Assembly (NCBI RefSeq): GCF_014698825.1
Contig: NZ_JACJTT010000002.1
Location: 248,001 to 312,000, forward strand
Length of the DNA stretch: 64,000 bases
Direction: 5' to 3'
From: Richelia sinica FACHB-800
GTDB lineage: Bacteria; Cyanobacteriota; Cyanobacteriia; Cyanobacteriales; Nostocaceae
Position 1 is the first letter of the stretch; every line of letters starts with the position of its first letter. Under the pieces are notes generated by a model. That model searched no databases and had not been told where the DNA came from. It saw only the letters and a program-made list of their open reading frames with translations. Of this stretch, positions 42,684 through 51,951 are shown piece by piece. The translations under genes and the position numbers were made by a program.

Positions 42684-44627
42684 ATGGCTAATTTCCGTCA
42701 ATCGTCGTTTCGGCGAATTTTAGTAACAAAACTATTAATCCTGTTTGTCCCGGTGTTACTAGTAGGAGAACTTGCCGCCTTAAACAAAGCTCGTTCCAGT
42801 CTTTTAAACACTGCGCGACAGAATTTAACAGAAAGTGCCATTAATAAGGGTGAAAAAATTGCTGATGAGATCGCTGCTCTCAAGATTAATTTGCAGATTG
42901 CAAGCCAAACTAAGGTGTTGCAGTCCGGTGACTCAGAACCAGTGGAAACTTTTCTCACTCAATTAAGTCAGCAACTACCCACCCACATTGATTGTCTACA
43001 ATTAATTAGCCTCAAACAAGGTCGGACTATTGGCAGTACCTGTGGTGACAAAGCCATTGATGAATTAAAACCAAATTTTACCAATGATGATGTTAACATC
43101 AAAGTTTTATTGCCACCTAAAGCCGGGACGACTGGTAAAAGAGACCCAGAAAATCAATTACAACTATTATTTTCCGTACCCGTCTATAATCGTCGTGGTA
43201 ATTTAGCTTATGCCTTATATTTAAAAACCACGTTACATCAACAAATTGCAAATCAACCAGGCTCACTTACCGGTGCATTAGTGGTAATTGCCGAAGATGG
43301 TTTGATTTTAGCCCATCCCTTAGCGGAAAGAATTGGTACTAATATTCAAACTCAAACTGATGCTGATAAATTCCAAGATTTAATCAAAAATGCCATCGCA
43401 GGACGCAGTGATTCTATTCATTTAGCTTTCATTCCTGGCAAGGAATTAGTTGCTGGGTATACAGCCATTAATAATCCCCTCTCTCAACCACAGAAAAAAT
43501 GGATTATTTTAGCTGTGACTAGTGTGGAAAATGCTATTTTTGGCTTAGAAGAAATAAAACTAATTTTAATAGTTTTAACTGTGGGTTTAATTGGAGCCAG
43601 TTTATTAGCTTCATTTTATTTGGTTCCTGATTTAGCAGAACCTGTCGAACAATTGAGTGATTATGCTATTCATTTGCATAGTCACCATGCTGTTCAACCC
43701 ATTCCTCGCAACTTCAAAATTAGTGAATTTAATCAGTTAGCTCAGGCTTTAGACCAAATGGTAGAAAGGCTCAAGGCTTGGGCTGAAGAATTAGAAATAG
43801 CCTGGAAAGAAGCGAAAAGTGCCAATCAAGTTAAAAGTCAATTTTTAGCTACAACTTCCCACGAGTTAAGAAATCCCTTAAATATTATTATTAATTGTAT
43901 TCGCATTGTCAGAGATGGTCTGTGTGATGACCGAGAAGAAGAAATGGAGTTTCTGAAAAAGGCTGATGAAACCGCCATTCATTTATTAGGTTTAATTAAT
44001 GATTTGCTAGATATTTCTAAAATTGAAGCTGGTAAGCTTTCTGTTGTCACCACACCTATAGATTTACGGCAATTACTACTAGAAGTAATTAATTTACAAT
44101 CGGTCAATGTACAACAAAAAGGTTTACAGTTAATCTGCACTTTAAATGATGAAGAAATCCCCGTTAAAGCCGATGCTGTGAAGCTCAAACAGGTGCTCAT
44201 TAATATTATCGGTAATGCCACTAAATTTACAGATGAAGGTAGTATTACCATCTCAACAGAAATTCATCATAGTGCCCATAATTCCCATGTCATAATCACC
44301 ATTAAAGATACAGGAATTGGCATTGATCCAACACAGCAACATAAACTGTTTAGACCTTTTGTCATGGTCAATACCTCAACTGACCGTCAAATTGAAGGGA
44401 CTGGTTTAGGGCTAGCCATTTCTCGCAATTTAATTGAATTAATGGGTGGGAAAATCACCTTGGAAAGTTTGGGTTTACAACAAGGTACAACGGTACAAAT
44501 TAAGTTACCTTTAATTGATAGTTCTTTATTACCCCCTCAAGCAAAAAAAGAAGATTTAGGCAATAAAGAAGAAAATACGCCCCAGGAAACAGGTAATCGA
44601 GAACAGGGAACAGCAGCGAGAATATAA
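42684..44627 (+). CDS. Cache-domain sensor histidine kinase
   Basis: The 647-aa protein has a transmembrane helix at about 13-31, a double-Cache-like extracytoplasmic region (about 35-280; LLFSVPVYNRRGNLAYAL and VVIAEDGLILAHPLAERIG are typical), a second helix at about 290-312, HAMP, HisKA with His393 in TTSHELRNPLN, and HATPase_c (about 490-610, GTGLGLAISRNLIELMGG). Cache domains bind small ligands such as amino or organic acids. The tail is hydrophilic, rich in Glu and Gln (KKEDLGNKEENTPQ). No response regulator gene is adjacent. The start is the ATG at 42684. Confidence 0.92.
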   Translation: MANFRQSSFRRILVTKLLILFVPVLLVGELAALNKARSSLLNTARQNLTESAINKGEKIADEIAALKINLQIASQTKVLQSGDSEPVETFLTQLSQQLPTHIDCLQLISLKQGRTIGSTCGDKAIDELKPNFTNDDVNIKVLLPPKAGTTGKRDPENQLQLLFSVPVYNRRGNLAYALYLKTTLHQQIANQPGSLTGALVVIAEDGLILAHPLAERIGTNIQTQTDADKFQDLIKNAIAGRSDSIHLAFIPGKELVAGYTAINNPLSQPQKKWIILAVTSVENAIFGLEEIKLILIVLTVGLIGASLLASFYLVPDLAEPVEQLSDYAIHLHSHHAVQPIPRNFKISEFNQLAQALDQMVERLKAWAEELEIAWKEAKSANQVKSQFLATTSHELRNPLNIIINCIRIVRDGLCDDREEEMEFLKKADETAIHLLGLINDLLDISKIEAGKLSVVTTPIDLRQLLLEVINLQSVNVQQKGLQLICTLNDEEIPVKADAVKLKQVLINIIGNATKFTDEGSITISTEIHHSAHNSHVIITIKDTGIGIDPTQQHKLFRPFVMVNTSTDRQIEGTGLGLAISRNLIELMGGKITLESLGLQQGTTVQIKLPLIDSSLLPPQAKKEDLGNKEENTPQETGNREQGTAARI

Positions 44628-44660
44628 AAGATGTTAACTCATAGCCATTTGCATCAAGTA

Positions 44661-44698
44661 AGCAGGTGACAGTGCTAAAAGCCTTTTGCTGTCAAAGA
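44661..44698 (+). repeat. Fragment of the TATAGC-ended dispersed repeat
   Basis: AGCAGGTGACAGTGCTAAAA and GCCTTTTGCTGTC match the left and middle parts of the repeat at 38859 and 42365 (reversed), with a single GGTGACA unit. Confidence 0.5.
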
Positions 44699-44728
44699 TA
44701 GCTTCAACCTAAAGACTTGAAATCATTT

Positions 44729-45766
44729 TTAATTGGTATAACCATTGCTAATTTTGATGGGAACACCACCTTGGTTGAGAGATGTTGTCAAAGCGATGAG
44801 AATTTCCACTAACTCTCTACCCACCCATCCAGAGGAAACTAGAGACGGAGTATTTTCGAGGACGCAGTGGACAAAGCGATCGCATACTTTTTGTAATGGT
44901 TCGGCTTTTTCAATCTCCAAGGTTTCTGGTGTGTGATTCACAGGTATAAATAGATTTCCCTGTTGATTAAATTCACCATGAATCAAGGTTAATGGTGATG
45001 TGGGGGACATTTCATCAAAAATCAGGCTACCTCGACTACCCACAACACCTAAACGCCTTTGTTTATCAGGATTTGACCAACACAAATGAATATAAGCTTG
45101 GAAGTTATCAGGATATGTGAGCTTGACCCACACCAAATCTGCTAATCCTGGAGAGTCTTCTCCTGGTTGTAACCACACTGTTCCTTTGGCTTGGGCTTTG
45201 ATGGGTAATTCACCTAACCAATTGTTAAAAATAGCAATATCGTGAATCGCTAAGTCCCATAGCGCGTCCACATCTTGACGTACAGGCCCTAAATTTGTGC
45301 GAGTAGCATAACCATATCGCAAATGACCAAGCTTTCCTGCGTGAACGACTGCCTTACCTCGTTCGACAGCGGGGTGAAATAGATAGGTATGGTCAACCAT
45401 GAGAATCAACTGTTGATACTCTGCTAATTGACACAGTTCTCGGCATTCTTCCGCGTCCAGGGTGAGGGGTTTTTCTGCTAAGACATGATAGCCTTGCTGG
45501 AGTGCATCTTTAATTAAGGCATAATGAGTTGTAGCTGGAGTAGCGATCGCCACTGCTGTTAATCCTGGCACTTGCTTAATAGCTTGCCAATCGGTAGTTA
45601 ATAATATATTTGCGTCTAAATTAAACTGTTGTTTAACGGCTGCTAATCTTTCTGGTTGTGGATCTACTACCGCTACCACCGCAACTTGGGGATGTGCGAG
45701 AAAATTCCGCAGTAAATGCACTCCCCAGCGTCCAACCCCGATAATCGCAATATTTATCTTTGTCAT
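44729..45766 (-). CDS. Gfo/Idh/MocA-family oxidoreductase
   Basis: The 345-aa protein begins MTKINIAIIGVGRWGVHLL, with the GxGxxG nucleotide-binding motif of the N-terminal Rossmann domain, then VAIATPATTHYALIKDALQ and HVLAEKPLTLDAEECREL (the conserved EKP lysine), and a C-terminal alpha/beta domain. Members oxidise or reduce sugars or related compounds with NAD(P). The substrate is unknown; nearby polysaccharide genes make a nucleotide sugar possible. I choose the ATG at 45764-45766, directly before the Rossmann strand; a GTG seven codons upstream is less likely. Confidence 0.87.
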   Translation of the reverse strand: MTKINIAIIGVGRWGVHLLRNFLAHPQVAVVAVVDPQPERLAAVKQQFNLDANILLTTDWQAIKQVPGLTAVAIATPATTHYALIKDALQQGYHVLAEKPLTLDAEECRELCQLAEYQQLILMVDHTYLFHPAVERGKAVVHAGKLGHLRYGYATRTNLGPVRQDVDALWDLAIHDIAIFNNWLGELPIKAQAKGTVWLQPGEDSPGLADLVWVKLTYPDNFQAYIHLCWSNPDKQRRLGVVGSRGSLIFDEMSPTSPLTLIHGEFNQQGNLFIPVNHTPETLEIEKAEPLQKVCDRFVHCVLENTPSLVSSGWVGRELVEILIALTTSLNQGGVPIKISNGYTN

Positions 45767-46021
45767 GTGTTCGTCGTCAGTTGTCACTCTTGAGTTGTCA
45801 GCCGTAACGGCAACTTACAACTGACAATAATTTATATTGTAAGGTCAAGGATCATGTGTAAATTTTAAATTTTAGGTTTTGGAAGATTGGCTTTGACAGT
45901 GAATATTATGAATTTTTTGTGTTGCTCAGTGGTGAAATAAATCAAAGCTTTGGGCACAGATAAATATTCTTGACTGTACCAATTTTCCTTTGCCATCAGC
46001 CGAGTCTGTAAAACCGAATTT

Positions 46022-46741
46022 CTACTGTTTTTGCTGTTCACTAATAGCTAAGTAAGCCACCTTGGCTGCGGCTTGTTCGGCAGCTTTAATTGACCGTCCT
46101 TTTCCTTGACCGAGCATTTTTTCATATAACCATACCTCTGCAATGAAGCGCTCATGACTCACATTAGGTTGATTACTTTCGGCGACTCGGTACTCTGGTA
46201 AAACTTTATATTGAGCCTGTGTCCATTCTTGTAAAGCGGCTTTATAGTTGAGTCGCGCTGGATCAAGACGAATTTCTTTAGTGAGTTGTTGGAAATGAGG
46301 GTCTAACCAGGGACGAATTAGCTCAAGATTGTGAGTGCTGAGGTAAAGCGCACCGAGAACAGCTTCAAAGGAGTCTGCAAGTCGTGATTCTTGACCCACA
46401 TGATCAGCAGTAGCACTACCAGCGACAAGTAAATATAGTTCTAAACCATATTCTCTAGCTAATTTAGCGAGAATGCGATCGCTCACCAATACCGAACGAA
46501 TAGCTGCAAAATCTCCCACCGAACAATCTGGGTAATGTTCCCACAACACCACAGCCGCAACCAATCGCACCACCGCATCACCCACAAACTCTAGCTGTTC
46601 ATAATTGGCTGAGTCGGAAACAGTAGGGTGAGTCAACGCCAAATCTAGTAATTGCCACTTGATTGGTGCATCTAGTGACAAACCCAACTTTTGGACTAAA
46701 CTTTCTAACTGTCTTTGACGACGAGGATAAACGCGGGACAT
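46022..46741 (-). CDS. rnc: Ribonuclease III
   Basis: The 239-aa protein has the signature YEQLEFVGDAVVRL (Glu48, Glu51 and Asp55 at the metal site), LADSFEAVLGALYL with Asp123 and Glu126, and a C-terminal double-stranded-RNA-binding domain (about 163-235, GKGRSIKAAEQAAAKVAYLA). It cleaves double-stranded RNA in rRNA and mRNA processing. All catalytic carboxylates are present. Cyanobacteria commonly carry more than one rnc-type gene. It lies about 135 bases downstream of rnpB on the same strand, grouping two RNA-processing factors. Confidence 0.93.
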   Translation of the reverse strand: MSRVYPRRQRQLESLVQKLGLSLDAPIKWQLLDLALTHPTVSDSANYEQLEFVGDAVVRLVAAVVLWEHYPDCSVGDFAAIRSVLVSDRILAKLAREYGLELYLLVAGSATADHVGQESRLADSFEAVLGALYLSTHNLELIRPWLDPHFQQLTKEIRLDPARLNYKAALQEWTQAQYKVLPEYRVAESNQPNVSHERFIAEVWLYEKMLGQGKGRSIKAAEQAAAKVAYLAISEQQKQ

Positions 46742-46876
46742 CAGGTAATACCAATTAAAAATTAAAAATTAGGAATTAAAAAATCTACGTTTTACATCCG
46801 TTTCCGAGTGTTGATTGGTTGAAGATTTTTGGAGTATTGGTGTGCTAGCAACAGAACAAAACAGCCAATGAAATGA

Positions 46877-47288
46877 GGAGAGAGCAGCACATAAGCCGGG
46901 TTCTGTTCTTAAAAGAGTTATGCACTACTTTCAAGGACGGTTATCTATCTGGGACGCTTGTTACCAAACGCCTCTAGCGGCTCTATGTTCACGGAACTGG
47001 TAAAAGACCAACCGTGGTTCCTCTGGCCTTGCTCCCAACCGGGGTTTACCGAGCCAACACCTCTCGATGTTGCTGGTGCGCTCTTACCGCACCTTTGCAC
47101 CCTTACCATGCAACTCAAAATTTGACATTTTGGATTGTTTTGGCGGTATGTTTCTGTGGCACTATCCTCGCGATCGCTCGCACTGGACGTTATCCAGCAA
47201 GTTCGGTCTTTCGGGAGCCCGGACTTTCCTCAAAGCAGTCTCATCAACTGCTCTGCAACCGTCTACGCCTACTCTCCCCCTCTCTCTA
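46877..47288 (-). ncRNA. rnpB: RNase P RNA (bacterial type A, cyanobacterial)
   Basis: On the minus strand the RNA begins near GAGAGAGGGGGAGAGTAGGC and contains the universally conserved GAGGAAAGTCCGGGCTCCC (about 47211-47232). It ends with GAACCCGGCTTATGTGCTGC near 46885, the usual bacterial RNase P RNA 3' end. The conserved AACCCGG box, the GC-rich arms and a cyanobacteria-like variable central region are visible. Ends are estimated to within about ten bases. As the catalytic RNA of RNase P it matures tRNA 5' ends. Confidence 0.92.
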
Positions 47289-47348
47289 GTTTGCCACTCC
47301 CCTGCCATCAAGTCGAGATATTTTCACCACAAACCTGTCACTTGGCAC

Positions 47349-48062
47349 TTATTTTTTCTTGTTCCAAGGTAGTGCATAAGTCCAAGGTAACTTGGTGATA
47401 GTAAAAGGACAGTTAATAATCGACACCGGTGGTACATTCACACCAGGTGCTAAACCCACCCGAATTTCGGAAATTCGCAACACCAATTGTAGGGAAAATT
47501 CCAAATTTTTCTTACCATCCATAAAGTCTTTAAACAGCTTCTTTTGATCCTTTTGATTTTTCAGCCCCATAATATTAATTAAAGGCGCTCCCGGTTTATA
47601 GGTTCCCGAATCCTTATCTAGTTTTAAAACGTCTTCCGCGGTGACAGTTTCGGAAATAGTTTTCTTGGGAGCAATAATTGTCGCTACCTGGGGCATAGCT
47701 AAGTCGCGAGTCACATCAGGCGATTTGCGAATAACTCGGCGTGATTGTTTAGTATGTTCTACTACCCAAGAACTATTATCCCAATCTACATATACTGCCA
47801 AACTATCCGATTTATTTTCAATACTCATTGATAACTCTTTCAAGTCATCTTGCACCTTGTCTAAGGAATATGTATTCGTCTTAAAGGAAACGGAAATTTT
47901 ATCTTGCAAATTTTGCTCTTGTAGTTGTTCGTCAACTACTTTTTTTTGATAGTCTAGTTTCACTATATCATCAATGGATTCCACCATCCGCTGAAATGTG
48001 TACCATATGCCTAGAATATAAACTGTCAAAACAATTAAATTTTGGTCGCCGTTGTTTGCCAT
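47349..48062 (-). CDS. Membrane-anchored protein, unknown function, 237 aa
   Basis: Not recognised. One N-terminal hydrophobic helix (NLIVLTVYILGIWYTF, about 8-23) is followed by a coiled-coil linker (MVESIDDIVKLDYQKKVVDEQL) and a soluble, beta-rich domain with no Cys or catalytic motif I know. The C terminus is basic (TYALPWNKKK). The protein is probably tethered to a membrane. Start ATG at 48060-48062. The stop lies about 60 bases upstream of the RNase P RNA on the same strand, and corA is upstream, so these may share transcription. Confidence 0.6.
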   Translation of the reverse strand: MANNGDQNLIVLTVYILGIWYTFQRMVESIDDIVKLDYQKKVVDEQLQEQNLQDKISVSFKTNTYSLDKVQDDLKELSMSIENKSDSLAVYVDWDNSSWVVEHTKQSRRVIRKSPDVTRDLAMPQVATIIAPKKTISETVTAEDVLKLDKDSGTYKPGAPLINIMGLKNQKDQKKLFKDFMDGKKNLEFSLQLVLRISEIRVGLAPGVNVPPVSIINCPFTITKLPWTYALPWNKKK

Positions 48063-48148
48063 AACTACGAATTAATTTAGATGTATAGTCAAAGATAAAG
48101 AGCAATGTCTGTTTAATTCTAATATCGCACCATATGAATAAATAATTA

Positions 48149-49300
48149 TTACTTGATGTGAAACGAATTTGACAACCACCCTCTGCGCCAAAATATAAAT
48201 AGCAGTACAACGGCAATCAGTGCCATTAATCCTAAACAAAAGGGGTAACCCCAATACCAATTGAGTTCTGGCATATTAAAGGGTGATTTTTCAGTATTAA
48301 AGTTCATGCCGTAGATACCAGCAATGAATGTCAGAGGAATAAAAATTGCCGAAACTACTGTTAATAGTTTCATGATTTCATTCATTTTATTGCCAACGGC
48401 AGAAAGATAAACATCCATTAAACCAGAGGCTAATTCTCGGTAGGTTTCTACCATATCCATAACTTGCACAGTATGGTCATAACAATCTCTGAGATAAATT
48501 CTCACTTCCTCACTAATCAATTCGCTACCATCTCGAATCAAGGTATTAATTGCATCCCTTTGGGGCCAAATTGCTCGCCGTAATTGTAGTAGTTCTCTCC
48601 TAATTTGATAAATTTGCTGCAAAGTATGTTGATTGGGATTAAATATTACTTCCTCTTCTAATTCTTCTAGGCGTTCACCATATAATTCTAAGACAGGGAA
48701 AAATCCATCAATAATGGCATCTAAAAGAGAATAGGCTAGATAATCGGCGCTTTGTCTGCGGATAATGCCCTTACCTTTTTCAATTCTGTTTCTCACACTT
48801 TGAAAGCAATCATATTCTGGTTCTTCTTGAATTGTTAATAGGTAATATTTACCCAAAACAAAGCTCACTTGTTCACTATGAAAGCTATGGTTATTTATAT
48901 TAGGAACAACCATACGAGCAATAATCACTAACTGGTCTTCGTAATCTTCTACTTTTGGTCGTTCTGCCATATTGACCACATCTTCCAATACCAGAGGATG
49001 CAAATCAAACACCTGACCTAATCTTTGGATAATATCACGATTACCTAAACCTTGAACGTCAACCCAAGAGACTGATTCTGTATCTAAATATTGAAAACAG
49101 TCTTCAGGTTGTTGGAGTTTTTTATTAACTAAGTTAGCTCGATTGTAATCAATTAAAACAATATTTGGCTGTTCCGCATTTTCATCAATAATAATTGTGC
49201 CTGGAGGCGTTCCTGGCTGATGTAAAAATTCTTTGAGGGATGATTTATGGACTGCTTTATTATGGCGACGATGCTTTTTCATCATGTAAGCTATACCCAT
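48149..49300 (-). CDS. corA: CorA-family magnesium/cobalt transporter
   Basis: The 383-aa protein has a long N-terminal cytoplasmic alpha/beta domain, a stalk helix, and two C-terminal membrane helices (about 325-343 and 357-376) with the selectivity signature YGMNF between them. It ends with basic residues as in CorA pentamers. The N terminus is extended and basic (MKKHRRHNKAVHKSS). CorA carries Mg2+, and in some cases Co2+ or Ni2+, across the plasma membrane. The start is the ATG at 49298-49300; internal Met codons at positions 6 and 7 are alternatives. Confidence 0.93.
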   Translation of the reverse strand: MGIAYMMKKHRRHNKAVHKSSLKEFLHQPGTPPGTIIIDENAEQPNIVLIDYNRANLVNKKLQQPEDCFQYLDTESVSWVDVQGLGNRDIIQRLGQVFDLHPLVLEDVVNMAERPKVEDYEDQLVIIARMVVPNINNHSFHSEQVSFVLGKYYLLTIQEEPEYDCFQSVRNRIEKGKGIIRRQSADYLAYSLLDAIIDGFFPVLELYGERLEELEEEVIFNPNQHTLQQIYQIRRELLQLRRAIWPQRDAINTLIRDGSELISEEVRIYLRDCYDHTVQVMDMVETYRELASGLMDVYLSAVGNKMNEIMKLLTVVSAIFIPLTFIAGIYGMNFNTEKSPFNMPELNWYWGYPFCLGLMALIAVVLLFIFWRRGWLSNSFHIK

Positions 49301-49774
49301 TGTGAATTTGAGGTGGAGGATTCTATATTCAAGAATTGACCATCACCTTATTTTTTAGCTATACCCGCAGAAATGAAGTTTCTCTATATAGCCAACTTTT
49401 CTAGCCGTTGAAAGCTATTTGTCTTTGTAATATTGGAAACAGTCTAGTCTTGGTAATTGCTAGTCATAATATATTCTCAAAAATTCTTCACCATTAATAG
49501 ACCTATGCCAATTTTGGGTGAAATCCTCATTTCCCGTGATGCACCTATAGTTTGTACACACCACTACTTCACCCACACCGTGCTGTTAATAGCTAAAATT
49601 ATTGAGGAGAAAAATTTGCTTTTTTACAGATATAACCAATCAAGCACCTTGTTCTCTGTACCCTCAAGGTGACTGTCATGCAGTGAAAATCCTATGGAAA
49701 GGGATCGCACTTTCACCCTGTGCAATATAATCGTCTTGTCTGTCCAAACTAAATATTTACGCTTATTTCATCAA
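49301..49774. other. Intergenic region, 474 bp
   Basis: Between corA and tRNA-Pro (both minus). I see no convincing gene; a 71-codon plus-strand frame inside has no protein-like pattern. No clear terminator follows the tRNA. Confidence 0.5.
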
Positions 49775-49848
49775 TCGGAGCGGCGGGATTCGAACCCACG
49801 ACCTCCACTACCCCAAAGTGGCGCGCTACCAAGCTGCGCTACGCCCCG
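49775..49848 (-). tRNA. tRNA-Pro (anticodon TGG)
   Basis: The reverse complement folds as a cloverleaf of 74 nt: acceptor CGGGGCG with CGCTCCG (one G-U) and discriminator A, D arm GCGCAGCTTGGTAGCGC, anticodon loop ACTTTGGGGT with anticodon TGG, and T arm GTGGGTTCGAATCCCGC. CCA is not encoded. Confidence 0.95.
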
Positions 49849-49970
49849 TCTACTTAATTCAGTAATTTAGATTTTTATTTGAACTGGGGATTTTCAAACT
49901 CTTTTATCTAAAACCGAGTTAAGTCACTTTTCTAAAATTATCACAGAGTTAAAGAAATAGCAAGCTTTTT

Positions 49971-50336
49971 TCAAAAAAATTTGAGAGAGGCACTGGCTTG
50001 GATTAAACCAGGGACAGCTTCAGGTTGCCATTTCCCTTCTCCACAACGTTGGGAATTGAGAATAAACCGCAAACTATAGGCATGGGGATAACCTTCTACC
50101 TCCATCCACAATAAATCGCTTTCGGCTTCACAGGCAATCTTTTCTTCGTCCATGAGTTCACTTTCCAAAGACTTCATGGTGTCGGCTAGTTGATGCAAGA
50201 GACGACAAAAGTCATTTAATTCTGGTTCTGTTAATTCTACTGCCCAATCATCAGTACCGATTAAACCTTGATATATGGGTGCGCTGGCATTCCAGCCGAT
50301 GCGCCAACCCGCACCACTTTTAATTAAACGTTCCAT
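49971..50336 (-). CDS. DUF1818-family protein, 121 aa
   Basis: The protein begins MERLIKSGAGWRIGWNA and continues with YQGLIGTDDWAVELTEPEL and LWMEVEGYPHAYSLRFIL, the pattern of the cyanobacterial DUF1818 family. A Whirly-like fold, and hence nucleic-acid binding, has been suggested for the family, but no function is proven. I choose the ATG at 50334-50336 since homologues, as I remember them, begin at MERxIKSG. An ATG 13 codons earlier (50375) would overlap the preceding gene's stop by one base and is possible. Confidence 0.78.
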   Translation of the reverse strand: MERLIKSGAGWRIGWNASAPIYQGLIGTDDWAVELTEPELNDFCRLLHQLADTMKSLESELMDEEKIACEAESDLLWMEVEGYPHAYSLRFILNSQRCGEGKWQPEAVPGLIQASASLKFF

Positions 50337-50374
50337 GGACTCAAATTGCAATTTTTGATTTGGGAATTGACCCA

Positions 50375-50920
50375 TTATTTCAGCAAATCAGCCCCTCCTG
50401 ATGGCTGTATTGGCGTGGTGGTTGGCTGTGTGGGGGTAGATGGGGGTAAGGTGAAAACGGTTGGGTTAAAGATGTTTACTAAGACTTGTACGAGGCTGTC
50501 TCGTTGACGACGGGTAAGTTTACCAATGGTGGCGCGATCGCCTTCTATGGGATTTTGTTTTAAACTATCATTACCTGGATATGTGGCTTCATACATCGTT
50601 TCATTGGCATCGAGGTAATCAGCTAAGGTTAACTTCCAATCCAGGCGATAAATGGGAGACCGACCTTTTACATAAATGTGATAACGAATCAAACGACTCA
50701 TTAAGGTGTTATTTTCTGCCCTCTGACCATTTTCTTTGCTGATATATTGATTTTCTTTTGGTAAATCGGGCAATTCTGCATACACTTGCTGCCAGATATC
50801 GCTAGGACTGATGCGTTGAGCGATCGCAGGTGATATGCTAGAAGTCGCTATACCCCCTACTAGAGAGCAAATAATTAAGGTATAACGGCAGCCTAAAGGC
50901 AATAATTTTACTCTTGACAT
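50375..50920 (-). CDS. Exported protein of unknown function, 181 aa
   Basis: Not recognised. It has a signal peptide (YTLIICSLVGGIATSS hydrophobic core, cleavage near SPAIAQ, about residue 35), a central domain with YHIYVKGRSPIYRLDWKLTLADYLDAN, and a Pro/Thr-rich tail (LPPSTPTQPTTTPIQPS) like a wall or linker region. Probably periplasmic or thylakoid lumenal. The start is the ATG at 50918-50920; an in-frame TTG at 50938 is less likely. It lies between rpoZ and the DUF1818 gene on the same strand, and may be in one operon with the latter. Confidence 0.65.
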   Translation of the reverse strand: MSRVKLLPLGCRYTLIICSLVGGIATSSISPAIAQRISPSDIWQQVYAELPDLPKENQYISKENGQRAENNTLMSRLIRYHIYVKGRSPIYRLDWKLTLADYLDANETMYEATYPGNDSLKQNPIEGDRATIGKLTRRQRDSLVQVLVNIFNPTVFTLPPSTPTQPTTTPIQPSGGADLLK

Positions 50921-50991
50921 GGTAATGTGGGAGATCAAAGTATTACTGAGATTTATTTTCTCTCAGCACTGCTACTTTCATCTCCAATGGT

Positions 50992-51228
50992 TTACACTTC
51001 GCCGATGATTTCTGGTTGAGTCAATTCGTCGGACATTTCAATAATCGCCCTAAGGACAGGTTTCATCATCACATCTTCGTTATTTTCATATTCCTCATAA
51101 CGGCGACGTTTAGCGCGATTTGCAACTTGAACTGTAATCCGATAACGATTAGAGGCTGCACTAATCAAATCTTCTGCACGGTGCATAATTTGAGACTGGG
51201 TTGTCTCAAATTTGGAACGCTTCAGCAT
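50992..51228 (-). CDS. rpoZ: RNA polymerase omega subunit
   Basis: The 78-aa protein carries the omega pattern: [33 protein letters not shown] followed by [19 protein letters not shown], matching cyanobacterial RpoZ. Omega helps beta-prime folding and, in cyanobacteria, affects sigma-factor use. The start is the ATG at 51226-51228. Its short length is normal for the cyanobacterial form. Confidence 0.9.
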   Translation of the reverse strand: MLKRSKFETTQSQIMHRAEDLISAASNRYRITVQVANRAKRRRYEEYENNEDVMMKPVLRAIIEMSDELTQPEIIGEV

Positions 51229-51391
51229 AATTGATGATTCTTCAAGTTCATGGGTTTCTCACCCAGTTTAACAGATACCTATGATGGGTTATGGCAATCA
51301 TACTCAAGTTGTGATGGGTTTGGTCTAATGATGGGTATTTGACAAGCAAAAATCCAAAATGCTATGACATCATTTAAGCTGGGAAGTTTCA

Positions 51392-51424
51392 CGCCAAGGA
51401 GCAAAGGAGCAAAGACGCAAAGGT
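51392..51424 (+). repeat. Short tandem repeat GGAGCAAA
   Basis: CGCCAAGGAGCAAAGGAGCA continues AAGACGCAAAGG: imperfect 8-base units of the kind often found between cyanobacterial genes. Its translation would be the extended N terminus of the following protein, which is why the start is placed downstream. Confidence 0.55.
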
Positions 51425-51453
51425 TGATTTTGAATGTATTTCGTGGTTTAGCT

Positions 51454-51951
51454 ATGTTGAAATCAAAATTTGCTATTTTTCACACAATTCCCCTGCTGTT
51501 CATTTTTAGCCTTATTGTTGGTAAGGTGTGTCCTAGTTTTGCCTCGGAAGCAGACAATATACCCCTACCTTCTACTGCACCTTTAGAATTAAATTTATTA
51601 ACTCAACCCCATGATTCTGTAATTACTGCCAATACCATTAATCCAGTCGGGTTAACGGTACCAAGTTTATGGTGGATTCAGGAAACTTCGGAAAAGAAAT
51701 TATTAGATAATTGGTTGGCTTATCAGGCTTCTGACCGAGAACCTGCCCGTGTTGATTTAATTGTCAATCAGCAAATTTGGAGTTTGTTAGATTATTTGGA
51801 ACGCTACGAGTTTGTCAATCGGGTGGGTAGTGCAGCCAGGAATTTTGGTTATAATATTCGAGTTTTTAATTACCAGCGAGAAGCTTTGGGGACTTATACC
51901 TGTAATTTCCAGACAGTTCCCGCTTTATGCAAAATTAATATGAAACTTTAA
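51454..51951 (+). CDS. Exported protein of unknown function, 165 aa
   Basis: Not recognised. From the ATG at 51454 it begins with a good signal peptide (MLKSKFAIFHTIPLLFIFSL, cleavage near SFASEA, about residue 32). The mature part contains PSLWWIQETSEKKLLDNWLAYQ, VDLIVNQQIWSLLDYLERYEF and a C-terminal NYQREALGTYTCNFQ segment with two cysteines. The frame is open upstream to 51364, but that extension translates a tandem repeat and would hide the signal peptide. Its stop codon directly abuts the stop of the convergent solute-binding-protein gene, with no room for a terminator between them. Confidence 0.65.
   Translation: MLKSKFAIFHTIPLLFIFSLIVGKVCPSFASEADNIPLPSTAPLELNLLTQPHDSVITANTINPVGLTVPSLWWIQETSEKKLLDNWLAYQASDREPARVDLIVNQQIWSLLDYLERYEFVNRVGSAARNFGYNIRVFNYQREALGTYTCNFQTVPALCKINMKL

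Noticed and set aside
47014-47398. Three overlapping plus-strand frames of 87-101 codons
   Set aside because: They lie antisense to the RNase P RNA, whose conserved sequence explains the open frames; codon pattern is not protein-like.
49457-49672. Plus-strand 71-codon frame between corA and tRNA-Pro
   Set aside because: No ribosome-binding site, irregular composition, and no domain or helix pattern.
51364-51453. A 30-codon N-terminal extension of the 165-aa exported protein
   Set aside because: It translates a tandem repeat and would place the signal peptide internally.
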